Below are positions 1-8,473 of a stretch of DNA of 64,000 nucleotides, piece after piece. The stretch covers positions 102,686 through 166,685 of the forward strand of contig NZ_JBGMEB010000010.1 of assembly GCF_041447285.1 (NCBI RefSeq). Direction: 5' to 3'. The notes under the pieces are model-generated. The model was not told where the DNA came from. It ran no database searches and worked only from the letters and a program-made list of their open reading frames with translations. Numbering within the stretch: the stretch's first letter is position 1; each line of letters opens with the position of its first letter. The translations under genes were made by a program, and so were the position numbers. This DNA comes from Methanomethylovorans sp041447285. GTDB taxonomy: Archaea; Halobacteriota; Methanosarcinia; Methanosarcinales; Methanosarcinaceae.

Positions 1-1
1 C

Positions 2-781
2 CTGGTAATAGGAAGCGTTGAACCGCACTATTTTGCAGGTTATACAGGAGGCAGGAAATCCTTCCTTCCGGGCGTAGCTGCATACAGAACCATTGAAATG
101 AACCACATGCATGCTCTTTCTGATAAAGCAGCACCTTTGGCTCTCGAAGGTAATCCGGTGGCTGAAGATATGGAAGATGCCATGAAGGTGCTGAAAGACC
201 TGCGTGTATTTTCCATACAGACTGTCCTTACAGCTGAGCATGGATTATATGCAATGATTGCCGGAGATCTCAAACTATCTTTTGATTTAGCAGTCAAAAG
301 AGCCAATGAGGTTTTCTGCACACCTTGTAATAAAACAGGAAATATTGTCCTTACTGTAGCTCCATACCCTATGGACATTGATCTGTACCAGTCCCAGAAA
401 GCCTTAGAAAATGGGAAGCTTGCACTGGAGAACGGTGGTATTATCATACTCGTATCAAAATGCAGGGATGGAGTCGGAGATGATACTTTCCTCAAGCTGC
501 TTTGCTGCGCCCAGACTTCAGAAGATGTAATGAAGAAAATAGCTGAAGGCTATAAGCTTGGTTACCATAAAGCTGCGAAGATGGTGCAGATAGGAATGCA
601 TGCACAGATGTGGGCTGTTTCGGACCTTGACACTGATACTTTAAAAATGGCAAGACTTAAGCCTCACACGGACCTACAAGAAACCTTCGATAAGGCAATA
701 GATGCCACCCGCGCCGCAGGCAAAGAGCCTTATGCTGTTATCCTTCCACAAGGAAGTCTGACAGTGCCTCTGTTAAAATGA
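2..781 (+). CDS. LarA-family (nickel-dependent lactate racemase-like) protein, 3' part
   Basis: The reading frame is open from the first bases, so the gene begins before the window; about 259 C-terminal residues are present, against roughly 420 for the family. The start of the visible part reads EPHYFAGYTGGRKSFLPG, which closely matches the conserved LarA/DUF2088 signature. LarA enzymes interconvert D- and L-lactate or related 2-hydroxyacids using a nickel-pincer cofactor. Archaeal members are often of unknown substrate, so the exact reaction is not settled by this sequence. The gene ends in TGA and is followed by a long gene-free stretch, so nothing in the window ties it to an operon. Confidence 0.8.
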   Translation: MVIGSVEPHYFAGYTGGRKSFLPGVAAYRTIEMNHMHALSDKAAPLALEGNPVAEDMEDAMKVLKDLRVFSIQTVLTAEHGLYAMIAGDLKLSFDLAVKRANEVFCTPCNKTGNIVLTVAPYPMDIDLYQSQKALENGKLALENGGIIILVSKCRDGVGDDTFLKLLCCAQTSEDVMKKIAEGYKLGYHKAAKMVQIGMHAQMWAVSDLDTDTLKMARLKPHTDLQETFDKAIDATRAAGKEPYAVILPQGSLTVPLLK

Positions 782-1175
782 CGGAACTTGCATGATATCC
801 CACTTATTGAGAAACATGCCAGTTCTTATCGATTTTTACCATTGATTATGTTTCATGTTACTTGAAACAAAGTCCGCATTATTTTTAAAAGAGGATATTT
901 GGAATCCATATTTTTTAGTACATTTTAAAGTCAATGGAGACCTAGATGTCCAAAATGAACAAAATTCGCTAGTTTTATATATATTGAAAGTACACAAGAT
1001 TATAGATTGAATAACTAGGATCAAATCAAAGTTATATCGATCTATAAAGTCTGCTAATGGCTTTAAATGCTGAATGCAGTATATATACTGCTAAGAGCCT
1101 TGTACAGCCTGTTGAATTGCCTCAAAATATCATGTGATAGGCAAAATGGTATTTCTCCGATTGGAGGTGAGATGA
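782..1175. other. gene-free stretch
   Basis: An AT-rich spacer with no convincing reading frame on either strand. It must hold the terminator of the LarA-family gene and the promoter of the small basic protein. A TATA-like run (ttttatatatat) lies near 974-985, but its distance from the 1176 start is long, so I do not assign it. Confidence 0.5.
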
Positions 1176-1271
1176 ATGGCAAAGAAAGAAGAGCAGAAGA
1201 AGGGAGCAAAAGCACCTGAACCAGCAAAAGGAGCTGCAAAAGCACCTGCTAAAGGCCAGAAAAAGAAATAA
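1176..1271 (+). CDS. 31-residue lysine/alanine-rich small protein
   Basis: A short frame of 31 codons encoding a very basic, low-complexity peptide built of Lys, Ala, Pro, Gly and Glu, starting MAKKEEQKKGAK and ending in KGQKKK. The strong ribosome-binding site GGAGGTGAG at 1163-1171 lies just ahead of the ATG at 1176, which is why I accept so short a gene. A competing ATG at 1172 gives only a 14-residue frame. The composition recalls disordered nucleic-acid-binding tails. No function is recognised. A hairpin followed by a T-rich tract comes directly after the stop, so it is probably a single-gene transcript. Confidence 0.6.
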   Translation: MAKKEEQKKGAKAPEPAKGAAKAPAKGQKKK

Positions 1272-1296
1272 CCAAATTCAATGATCTGGTTTTAAA

Positions 1297-1327
1297 GAGG
1301 GGTAAAACCTCCTCATTTTGTTTTTTA
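1297..1327 (+). terminator. hairpin plus T-rich tract behind the 31-residue gene
   Basis: GAGG and CCTC arms around a short AT loop are followed by a T-rich stretch (TTTTGTTTTTT). In archaea the T tract is the main termination signal. The position, 26 nt after the small gene's stop, fits. Confidence 0.45.
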
Positions 1328-1342
1328 TTCATGCAGTTTCTC

Positions 1343-1403
1343 AAGACTACTTTATATACATGAGTTCAGTTATTCTACATATCTGAAGCAATGAAGTAGT
1401 CTT
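1343..1403 (+). promoter_or_regulatory. promoter/leader region of the DEAD-box helicase with a perfect 10-bp inverted repeat
   Basis: AAGACTACTT at 1343-1352 and AAGTAGTCTT at 1394-1403 are exact reverse complements separated by 41 nt. A TATA-like TTTATATA overlaps the first arm at 1351-1358. Initiation about 25 nt downstream would give a leader of about 115-120 nt before the ATG at 1497. A second TATA-like run lies at 1424-1439 and would give a short leader. Which is used cannot be told from sequence. Confidence 0.4.
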
Positions 1404-1496
1404 GCTTATCTCTATATTATACTGTATTATATAATTTATACAACTATATAGCAGTGCATTTGCATTCGAAAAATGTTACAGGACAAAAGTGAACAT

Positions 1497-3101
1497 ATGA
1501 CTAAATTCAATAATTTCAAAGCGTTCAATATATCACAGAACATGCTGGATGTTCTGGAAAAAAAAGGCTTTTTCAACCCCACTCCAATACAAGTACGTGT
1601 GATCCCTCTTCTTCTCAAAGGAGAGAAAGACATAATAGGACAGGCACAAACCGGCACAGGAAAGACTGCTGCTTTTGGTATTCCCCTCATTGAAAAACTT
1701 ACAGGGAACACAGGCAACATACAGGTTTTAGTCCTGACTCCCACAAGAGAACTGGCACTTCAGGTATCTGAGGAGCTGGAATCTCTCAAAGGAGAAAAAA
1801 ATCTATCTATAGTGCCTTTGTACGGCGGCCAGTCAATTAAAGAGCAGCTTAAGACATTAACATCTGGTGCTGACATAATTGTGGGTACTCCGGGAAGGAT
1901 CATCGACCATCTGAAAAAAGGAAACATCAAACTGGACTCTATCTCCCATCTTGTGCTTGACGAAGCCGATGAGATGCTCAACATGGGTTTCATAGAAGAT
2001 GTGAAAGAAATCTTCAAAAATACAAATGAGAACAAACAAATGCTGCTATTTTCAGCAACTATGCCAACACCTATACTCAAGCTTGCTAAAAAGCACATGC
2101 GAAACCACGAATACATTTCAGTGTCACAGGAAGACCTCATTGCAGAATTCACTGACCAGGTCTATTATGAGCTTGCAGAGGAACAAAAGTTCGAGACTCT
2201 CTGCAGGCTGATCGATATAAACGATGGTTTTTATGGACTTATCTTCTGTAATACTAAAAGCGATACTGTTGAGGTCTCACAAAAACTCGGTGAAAGAGGT
2301 TATGCAGCTGATGCACTGAATGGAGATCTGACTCAGGACCAGAGAGAAAGCATCCTTAAAAAGTTCAGAAGCAAGGGGCTCAACATTCTTGTGGCTACAG
2401 ATGTAGCGGCACGGGGGATCGATGTACTGGAACTCACGCATGTGATCAATTATTCCTTACCTCAGGATGCTGAGTCTTATATTCACAGGATAGGCCGTAC
2501 CGGAAGAGCAGGGAAACAAGGTACCGCAATCACTTTCATTACTCCTGCCGATTCAAGGAGGTTTGAATCATTCGTCAGAGCTGCAAATGCTGAGGTCCGG
2601 CTGGAGAAAATACCATCTCCGAAAGAGATTGTCACTGTGCGCACTAAAAATTTCAAAAAGGATATCGGACAGGTCCTAAAAGCAGGAGAATACACTGATT
2701 TCCTGAAATTGGCTAACGAACTGCTGGACAAACAACAGTCCATTGCCGTGGTTGCATCTCTCCTTAAATATTATTTCCAGGATACTCTCAAGGAAGAGCA
2801 TTATCCTGAACTGGATGCAGGCAGCTCTAAAAAAGACGATGGCAAAATAAGGCTTTTTGTAGCTATTGGAGATTACGAAGGTATGACTCCTGAAAAAATG
2901 CCAGATTTTCTCAGCAGAGAGTCGGGCATAACTGATCTTGAGCTCGATACCATTGAAGTGTTCTCAAAGTTCTCTTTTGTCACAGTCCCCAAAAAACAGG
3001 CTGATCTGTTACTCAAAAGGTTTGCAGATATGCGCAAAAGAAACCGGCCATTTGTAGAGCTGGCAATGAACAGTAATGTAAGGGAAAACAGAAAGAAATA
3101 G
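1497..3101 (+). CDS. deaD: DEAD-box ATP-dependent RNA helicase (DeaD/CshA type)
   Basis: Unwinds RNA duplexes using ATP; in methanogens this family is linked to RNA remodelling and cold adaptation. All SF2 helicase motifs are visible in order: the Q-motif region FNPTPIQ, motif I AQTGTGKT, Ia PTRELA, II DEAD, III SAT, and VI HRIGRTGRAG. The C-terminal 75 or so residues (around GKIRLFVAIGDYEGMTP) resemble the DbpA-type RNA-binding domain that anchors DeaD homologues to structured RNA. I place the start at ATG 1497 because the product then begins MTKFNNF as in relatives; an in-frame ATG at 1473 would add eight residues. The DMT transporter gene starts 28 nt downstream and may be co-transcribed. 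Confidence 0.92.
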   Translation: MTKFNNFKAFNISQNMLDVLEKKGFFNPTPIQVRVIPLLLKGEKDIIGQAQTGTGKTAAFGIPLIEKLTGNTGNIQVLVLTPTRELALQVSEELESLKGEKNLSIVPLYGGQSIKEQLKTLTSGADIIVGTPGRIIDHLKKGNIKLDSISHLVLDEADEMLNMGFIEDVKEIFKNTNENKQMLLFSATMPTPILKLAKKHMRNHEYISVSQEDLIAEFTDQVYYELAEEQKFETLCRLIDINDGFYGLIFCNTKSDTVEVSQKLGERGYAADALNGDLTQDQRESILKKFRSKGLNILVATDVAARGIDVLELTHVINYSLPQDAESYIHRIGRTGRAGKQGTAITFITPADSRRFESFVRAANAEVRLEKIPSPKEIVTVRTKNFKKDIGQVLKAGEYTDFLKLANELLDKQQSIAVVASLLKYYFQDTLKEEHYPELDAGSSKKDDGKIRLFVAIGDYEGMTPEKMPDFLSRESGITDLELDTIEVFSKFSFVTVPKKQADLLLKRFADMRKRNRPFVELAMNSNVRENRKK

Positions 3102-3129
3102 CCTGCCAACGGCAACTCAAATCCCATCT

Positions 3130-4026
3130 ATGGACATGTCCCAAAAAGCATATCTTGAACTGATCAGTGGAAGTATACTCTTTGGAATGGTAGGAATATT
3201 CCTTGCAAACATCCATGGGATGTCTACAGGCAGTATTATATTCTACAAGCATTTCGTAGGGATACTTTTCCTTGCGATTTATTTTTTGATGACTGGAGGG
3301 GTAAAACAACTTCTGCCAACAAAAAGAAAAAGCTACCTTTTGCTCTTGGGACTGTTCAATACATTCACTATCTTTGCATATTTTATATGCATAAGATACA
3401 CTACACTATCTGCTGCGATACTTCTTCTTTACACAGCTCCTATGTATGTAACACTGCTTTCACCAGTATTCCTAAAGGAAAAAGTCAGTCTAACAGGAGT
3501 GGTTGCATTATTGTTGTCCGCAGCAGGCATTCTGTTTATTGTTGATCCTGCTGGTATGGCATCACAGCTGAATTTCGGAGAAAAGAGCTTTATCGGAATT
3601 ATTGCAGGCATTATTTCAGGCATGTGTTTTGCAGGAGTTATCATCACTGTAAGATATCTTAAGGATGATTATACCGGACCGGCACAGTTATTCTGGTCAA
3701 CATTCATTGGCATATTGATGCTTTCTCCTGCTGCATTTGATGTTACTTTGCCTTCAATTGCAGAAAACATCGTGATGATAATACTTTTTGCATTTGTGAA
3801 TACAGCAGTTGCTTCAATACTATATATTAAAGGACTGGCCAAACTGCCAGCCCAGACCAGCAGCATAATTGCCATCATGGAGCCTGTAAGCGTGATATTC
3901 TTTGATCACGTCCTGCTGCACACTCCTATCTTCTTTAACACAATGGCAGGATGTATGTTCATCCTTCTGGGTGCTGTGCTGGCATCTTTTCGGAATGTAC
4001 CTATGGTAACAGATGAAAATATGTAG
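3130..4026 (+). CDS. EamA/DMT-superfamily transporter
   Basis: A 298-residue, very hydrophobic protein with about ten predicted membrane helices arranged as two EamA repeats, typical of drug/metabolite transporters that exchange small organic molecules across the cytoplasmic membrane. The first repeat opens with LISGSILFGMVGIFLANIHG and the second contains PAQTSSIIAIMEPVSVIFFD, a characteristic DMT signature. The length is normal for the family and the substrate cannot be inferred. It follows the helicase gene by 28 nt on the same strand. An in-frame ATG at 3136 is an alternative start; neither has a clear ribosome-binding site. Confidence 0.85.
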   Translation: MDMSQKAYLELISGSILFGMVGIFLANIHGMSTGSIIFYKHFVGILFLAIYFLMTGGVKQLLPTKRKSYLLLLGLFNTFTIFAYFICIRYTTLSAAILLLYTAPMYVTLLSPVFLKEKVSLTGVVALLLSAAGILFIVDPAGMASQLNFGEKSFIGIIAGIISGMCFAGVIITVRYLKDDYTGPAQLFWSTFIGILMLSPAAFDVTLPSIAENIVMIILFAFVNTAVASILYIKGLAKLPAQTSSIIAIMEPVSVIFFDHVLLHTPIFFNTMAGCMFILLGAVLASFRNVPMVTDENM

Positions 4027-4138
4027 GATGAAGAGATCATAGGAAGTGAAGCCTCACCCCTTAAGCTGGCCTCACAGCCATTTCTTCTCTTACTATTCTT
4101 CTCTTACTATTTTGTTCTCTTATAACAAAGCTAGGTGC

Positions 4139-6073
4139 TTAACAGCAATCCTGCTCAGTTTTCCTGTTTCCAACACCGAGTACAACAATTTTTGTTTCCA
4201 TTGGTGTTTTCCATCCCACAGGAATTATTTCCTCTTTTTGCACATCTATTGTAATATGATTTGAATCGAGCCCGGATTCTTTCATATAACTATGGACCGT
4301 GGTTTGCCCAAGGGAAATGGCATAATCAAGTGCTTCCTTGTATTCATAGAAATTACTTTTCCCATGTTCTGAAAACACAAGGAATTCCCAATCAGGAGCT
4401 GCCATGGATGCAGGTCTTATAAGCACTTCAAATCTTCTGATCCCTTTTGCAGCTAGTGCACCGGCTGCATTCCCTACATTCGAATATTCCGGAAGGATTA
4501 TTTCTGCATCCAGTATTTCCTTCATATTTTCTACAAAAGCAGTTGTAGGTCCTCCGATCAACACAACAGGAACCTCAACTTTGAACTTTGTAGGTGACTG
4601 AATATCAAATATTTTTCTTATTTCTTTTTTCTCTACTCCTTCGAGGAAGAATGAGATGAGGTCACATGCCATATTCTTGGCAAATTCTGCCTTGATGTGC
4701 CTTGCAAATTCATATCGGTCCATGCCTATCAACGAACCAAGCAGATCAGCACCTGTATTTGCAGCTTCTACATTTCTATCTGTGTATTCCCCAAGCACAT
4801 GCAAAGCGTCCGTGAGTGTAAAACCTATGGGCTGTAAGAGCCTTTTTTGGATCAGGCTATCCAGTACACTGCTGGCAGGGTACTTTTTTATCCGGTTGAA
4901 GATCTCCGTTATAGAAGTAGGATGCTTTTTTACAGCATCGAGTATCTTGTTTTCCTCTTCGCTGACATTAAGTACCTGATAGTCTGTCCTTAGATAGAAT
5001 TTAGTAGGCTGATAGTTGATACCCAACTGCACTTTAGTGGGCATTGGATTTGTTCTGAGATGCTCGAGGAAATCGGGATAAAGCACAGCAGCTCTGCATA
5101 GGGGAATAACTCTTCGTGGACCTATATTAATATTTTTTCCTTTGACCCAGACGTGGCTATCCCCACCCATTGCGGATGTTTCCATTTTTATTGCTTTGAC
5201 CCTGGTTTTCCATCCGCCGACAACAGCTCCGGAGTCACTCATATCAGGGACACCGTTGTATATAACTGAAATGTCTGTACTGGTGCCTCCTACATCTATG
5301 ACGGCACATGTATCCTTTTTTGCAAGGAAAGAAGCCCCTACAAGACTTCCGGCAGGCCCTGAAAAAATGGATTCAATGGGTTTTTTGAGAGCACTTTGTA
5401 TGCCTATAACAGACCCGTCACATTTGAGCATAAATATTTTTGCATCGATTCCCCTTGACTTAATCTCTGCTTCAACGTTTGTCATGAATCTCTCAGTCAC
5501 AGGAATCAGTTGTGCATTAAGGAATGCTGTCACTGCTCTTTCAAATGCTCCAAGGTCCTGAGAGAGCTCATGGCTGCAGACAACAGGAAGACCTGTAAGT
5601 TCCCTGACAATTTCCTTTGCCATCAGTTCATGATCATGGTTTCTGATACTGAAATAAGAAGATATTGCAAAAGCTGAAACCTGACTTTTTACCTGCAGGG
5701 CAAATTCCCGGATGGAATCAATATCCAAGCAGTAAGTTTCAACACCGTTGTGGTCATGACCACCGCTGACCTGTATGAAATGATTGGTTGGAAGTTCTTG
5801 TTTGATCTCATATTTTCCGATGAGTATCATGGCAACAGGAAAACCGGTACCTTCAAGTATACTATTTGTGGAAAGTGTTGTGGATACAGATACGACTTTT
5901 ACATTTTTAAGACATTCAGGATCCAATCCGTTAATAGATCGCTTGATCCCATCCAGTGGGTCTGGGTAGCTTGTTAACGCTTTATTTGATTGGATAATGA
6001 TATTGTCTTCATCCCTTAGAAGAACAGCATCAGTATACGTCCCTCCAGCATCTATGCCAAGGCTGTAACTCAT
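4139..6073 (-). CDS. hydantoinase/oxoprolinase family ATPase-like protein
   Basis: 644 residues with the ASKHA (actin-like ATPase) features of the hydantoinase A/oxoprolinase family: an N-terminal GIDAGGTYTDAVLL phosphate-binding loop, STTLSTNSILEG, GPAGSLVGA and the second phosphate loop IDVGGTSTDISVI. Family members hydrolyse cyclic amides such as 5-oxoproline or hydantoins with ATP, but the stand-alone archaeal proteins of this length have no agreed substrate. No HyuB-type partner gene is adjacent, which argues against a classical two-subunit hydantoinase. It is transcribed convergently with the transporter gene, with 112 nt between their ends. Confidence 0.85.
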   Translation of the reverse strand: MSYSLGIDAGGTYTDAVLLRDEDNIIIQSNKALTSYPDPLDGIKRSINGLDPECLKNVKVVSVSTTLSTNSILEGTGFPVAMILIGKYEIKQELPTNHFIQVSGGHDHNGVETYCLDIDSIREFALQVKSQVSAFAISSYFSIRNHDHELMAKEIVRELTGLPVVCSHELSQDLGAFERAVTAFLNAQLIPVTERFMTNVEAEIKSRGIDAKIFMLKCDGSVIGIQSALKKPIESIFSGPAGSLVGASFLAKKDTCAVIDVGGTSTDISVIYNGVPDMSDSGAVVGGWKTRVKAIKMETSAMGGDSHVWVKGKNINIGPRRVIPLCRAAVLYPDFLEHLRTNPMPTKVQLGINYQPTKFYLRTDYQVLNVSEEENKILDAVKKHPTSITEIFNRIKKYPASSVLDSLIQKRLLQPIGFTLTDALHVLGEYTDRNVEAANTGADLLGSLIGMDRYEFARHIKAEFAKNMACDLISFFLEGVEKKEIRKIFDIQSPTKFKVEVPVVLIGGPTTAFVENMKEILDAEIILPEYSNVGNAAGALAAKGIRRFEVLIRPASMAAPDWEFLVFSEHGKSNFYEYKEALDYAISLGQTTVHSYMKESGLDSNHITIDVQKEEIIPVGWKTPMETKIVVLGVGNRKTEQDCC

Positions 6074-6411
6074 TTTTGTCGAACTCCGTACTGATTATGT
6101 ATTTGATTTGTTAGAGTGTTGGAAATACATAGTATATGTATTTTCCTACCAACAAATTCACGGCGTTAATCTAAAAAATAGCATCAATCAGCGTCATTTT
6201 ATTTTTAGTTTATCAGTGATGAAAATGTAAAAACAAAACATATATATAATTGATAATTTGCGTACAATATAGGAAAAAATAAGTGAAAATCAAGTTATAA
6301 AAAGAATTTAGAATAACAATTAAATATAGAACCTAGAATGATCCAATCATATTGTTGCAATCACAATTCTTAAGGAAGGAAGCCCACGGCTTTATCCGTG
6401 GGTAGCTGACA
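6074..6411. other. gene-free stretch with an IS200/IS605-like end
   Basis: An AT-rich spacer holding the promoter of the minus-strand oxoprolinase-like gene. Near its right end is the transposon-end hairpin listed separately. I see no reading frame. Confidence 0.5.
6373..6410 (+). mobile_element. solitary IS200/IS605-type right-end hairpin
   Basis: The stretch contains AAGCCCACGGC, a short loop TTTAT and CCGTGGGTAGCTGAC. This is the familiar foldback seen at the right end of IS605-group (TnpB-associated) elements in methanogens. No tnpA or tnpB and no left end were found nearby, so it is a remnant or a non-autonomous copy. Because it sits one base from the stop codon of the lipoprotein gene, it may now act as that gene's terminator. 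Confidence 0.55.
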
Positions 6412-6678
6412 TCAAATCTCTTCAATGGTGATGTTCTCTTTTTCCAGCTCAACAATAAGAGCTTCCAATTCCTGCATTTCCTTATCCATATCTTGTATTT
6501 CAGTATCAGTTATACTTGCGTTGCCTTGCGTCAGTATTGCATCGGCAGTTGCAGTGTCATTAGCAGGTGATACATTTGGTAATGTCAGTTCAGAGGAAGT
6601 ATCCCTTTTATCGGTGCACCCGGAAAGTACAATGCTACAGATGACTATAGCCAAAACAAAAATACTGGCGTACTTCAT
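6412..6678 (-). CDS. small predicted lipoprotein, 88 residues
   Basis: Begins with a signal peptide and lipobox (IVICSIVLSGC), predicting a lipid-anchored protein on the outer face of the membrane. The mature part is acidic, with a Ser/Thr/Asn-rich linker and a C-terminal Glu-rich helical segment (DKEMQELEALIVELEKE) that could form a coiled coil. The ribosome-binding site AGGAGG lies inside the last codons of the upstream gene, and only three bases separate the two genes, so they are translationally coupled. Function is unknown; partnership with the coiled-coil protein encoded upstream is an inference from the coupling. Confidence 0.7.
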   Translation of the reverse strand: MKYASIFVLAIVICSIVLSGCTDKRDTSSELTLPNVSPANDTATADAILTQGNASITDTEIQDMDKEMQELEALIVELEKENITIEEI

Positions 6679-6681
6679 CTC

Positions 6682-7974
6682 TTAGTCCTCCTGTGAACTA
6701 TCTTCAGACTGACTATCTGAATTGTAATTCCATTGCCTGCTTACTTCATCCGAACCTGCAGTATATGTCCCTTCTCCTGATAGTACTGCATTTCCAGTGC
6801 CTTTTACTTCCAGATCAAGGTCACTTCCTCTTACCATGATAGTAAGTCTGCTACCTGATATACTGGCCTTACCGGTAAAATTAGAATATACAAGTGCTCT
6901 TTTAAGTTCATCTGCCACAGAATTGTCCAATTTGAGCACAATTGCAGAGTCATCGTTAGTGATAGTTATTTTTGCATCGCCTGCAAGATCTTTAATCACA
7001 AGCTGTGAATCATTTATTGTCATATCTGTATCCAAATCGCCTGAAAGCACAGCAGTACCGTTTCCTTTAGCTAAAAGTATGTCATTTCCATTAAGGGAAA
7101 CGAGTCCATGCCTGTATGTTTTAAGCATTTGAGAAATTTCAGCAAGTACCGAATTTGCATCTTTCAGATTTTCTGCTGAGGCACTCCAGTATTCACGTGC
7201 ATTCTCATCACCGTTCTGATATGCTTCTCTTGCATGTTCTCTATTTTGCTGGGCTTGTTCCATAAAACCATTGTATTCCTGAAGCATTAACTCAAGTTCT
7301 GTGGTATTTTCGCCCTGTTGCCGGAGTGTTGCTACTTCTTTTGAAAGACGTTCTGAAAGGAACGCAGATTTATTCAAATAAAGAAATACTTTATTATCTA
7401 CAAATTCTGTCCTGGTTTTATAGGCATCTTTTACCGCATCTTTCCAGATGTCACGAATAATTCTTGCAGACTCTGCAAGTTCCTTGCTTGTTGTTGCATT
7501 CTTTATATTATCTTTTTCAGCATTTAATTTAGAGATGTAGCCATCGATATCAGCAGTGACCTTATCGGCATCTACTCTATTAGAGGCATCAACTTTTTCT
7601 TTCAGATCTTCTAAATTGGATATGGTATAGTTAACAGTTTCAAGTAAATATTCCCGTTTTACTTCAAATACTTCCTTTGAAGAACCATTGATCTTACCAC
7701 TGTTTATGTTAGCATTGATCTGCTGCAGTTTTTCCTTTGCAGCAAAGTACTCTTCATTTGTTACTCTCAATTGTACAGCGAATCTGCCATCTGTGCTATT
7801 ATTGCCGCTCAGGAATACTTTGTTTTGTTCTTCCTCTTGGTTTTTTGCTTCTTTCACCAAGCTCTTGGTAGCTTTATTGCCATCATCAATATCTTTCGAA
7901 TTTGCAGCAAAGGCACTCGTTGAAACAAGGCTTGTCAACATCAGCACAATAGCAACGTAAGTAATTAGTTTCAT
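6682..7974 (-). CDS. secreted coiled-coil/beta protein of unknown function
   Basis: 430 residues with an N-terminal signal peptide (ending near SAFAAN). A long charged helical region (about residues 60-270, with repeated Glu/Lys/Ala heptad-like stretches) is followed by a C-terminal part rich in short beta-type turns (VLSGDLDTD, ITITNDDSAI, VKGTGNAVLSGEGTY). The last 25 residues are Ser/Asp/Glu-rich. It is predicted to be exported and is co-transcribed with the small lipoprotein. I do not recognise the family; an S-layer-associated or envelope-stress role is possible but not supported by any motif. Confidence 0.7.
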   Translation of the reverse strand: MKLITYVAIVLMLTSLVSTSAFAANSKDIDDGNKATKSLVKEAKNQEEEQNKVFLSGNNSTDGRFAVQLRVTNEEYFAAKEKLQQINANINSGKINGSSKEVFEVKREYLLETVNYTISNLEDLKEKVDASNRVDADKVTADIDGYISKLNAEKDNIKNATTSKELAESARIIRDIWKDAVKDAYKTRTEFVDNKVFLYLNKSAFLSERLSKEVATLRQQGENTTELELMLQEYNGFMEQAQQNREHAREAYQNGDENAREYWSASAENLKDANSVLAEISQMLKTYRHGLVSLNGNDILLAKGNGTAVLSGDLDTDMTINDSQLVIKDLAGDAKITITNDDSAIVLKLDNSVADELKRALVYSNFTGKASISGSRLTIMVRGSDLDLEVKGTGNAVLSGEGTYTAGSDEVSRQWNYNSDSQSEDSSQED

Positions 7975-8473
7975 GATTTTCGTTTTTATCCCTTCTTGTC
8001 TATAAATATTATATAGTTAAATATTATATTTTAAACTCATATTTATATCTTGTGGATTTGGAGAAATCAAGATTCTATTGCCAGCATGCTTACTAAGAAG
8101 AATGCAGAAATGTAAGTTACTGTTTGTATATCTCTTGTATTCATATTTCTCCTATTTACCAGACGTTTTTCGTCAAACGTCTTATTAGCATCTTCAAATA
8201 AATACTCACTTTACTTTATTACTATATTTACTTCACAAAATCAACTTCAAATGCACGTGAATACTGGAGTGCCTCAGCAGAAAAAAGGTTAATTAGGCTT
8301 GACTTTACCAAATAAGCTTTAAAAATACTTTGAAGTTACAATATACAAAATGAGGTGTATAGGAATAAGATATGAAACAAAGTACATATTATTGAACTAA
8401 ACTAATTCTATCGAGGACTAATTATTATTATTATTATTATTATTATTGTTATTATTAAAAAAATAAAATTGAT
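7975..8473. other. gene-free stretch
   Basis: AT-rich, with no convincing frame. It contains the promoter of the 7974 gene (AT-rich run near 8006-8030) and, at its right end, a trinucleotide repeat listed separately. Confidence 0.5.
8420..8456. repeat. (ATT)n microsatellite
   Basis: About twelve near-perfect ATT units with one interruption (GTT). It lies just beyond the stop codon of the minus-strand AI-2E-type gene and is likely a slippage product without function. Confidence 0.8.

Noticed and set aside
8420..8456. Short tandem repeats that could be a CRISPR array
   Set aside because: The unit is only 3 bp without spacers; it is a microsatellite. No other regularly spaced repeats were seen in the window.
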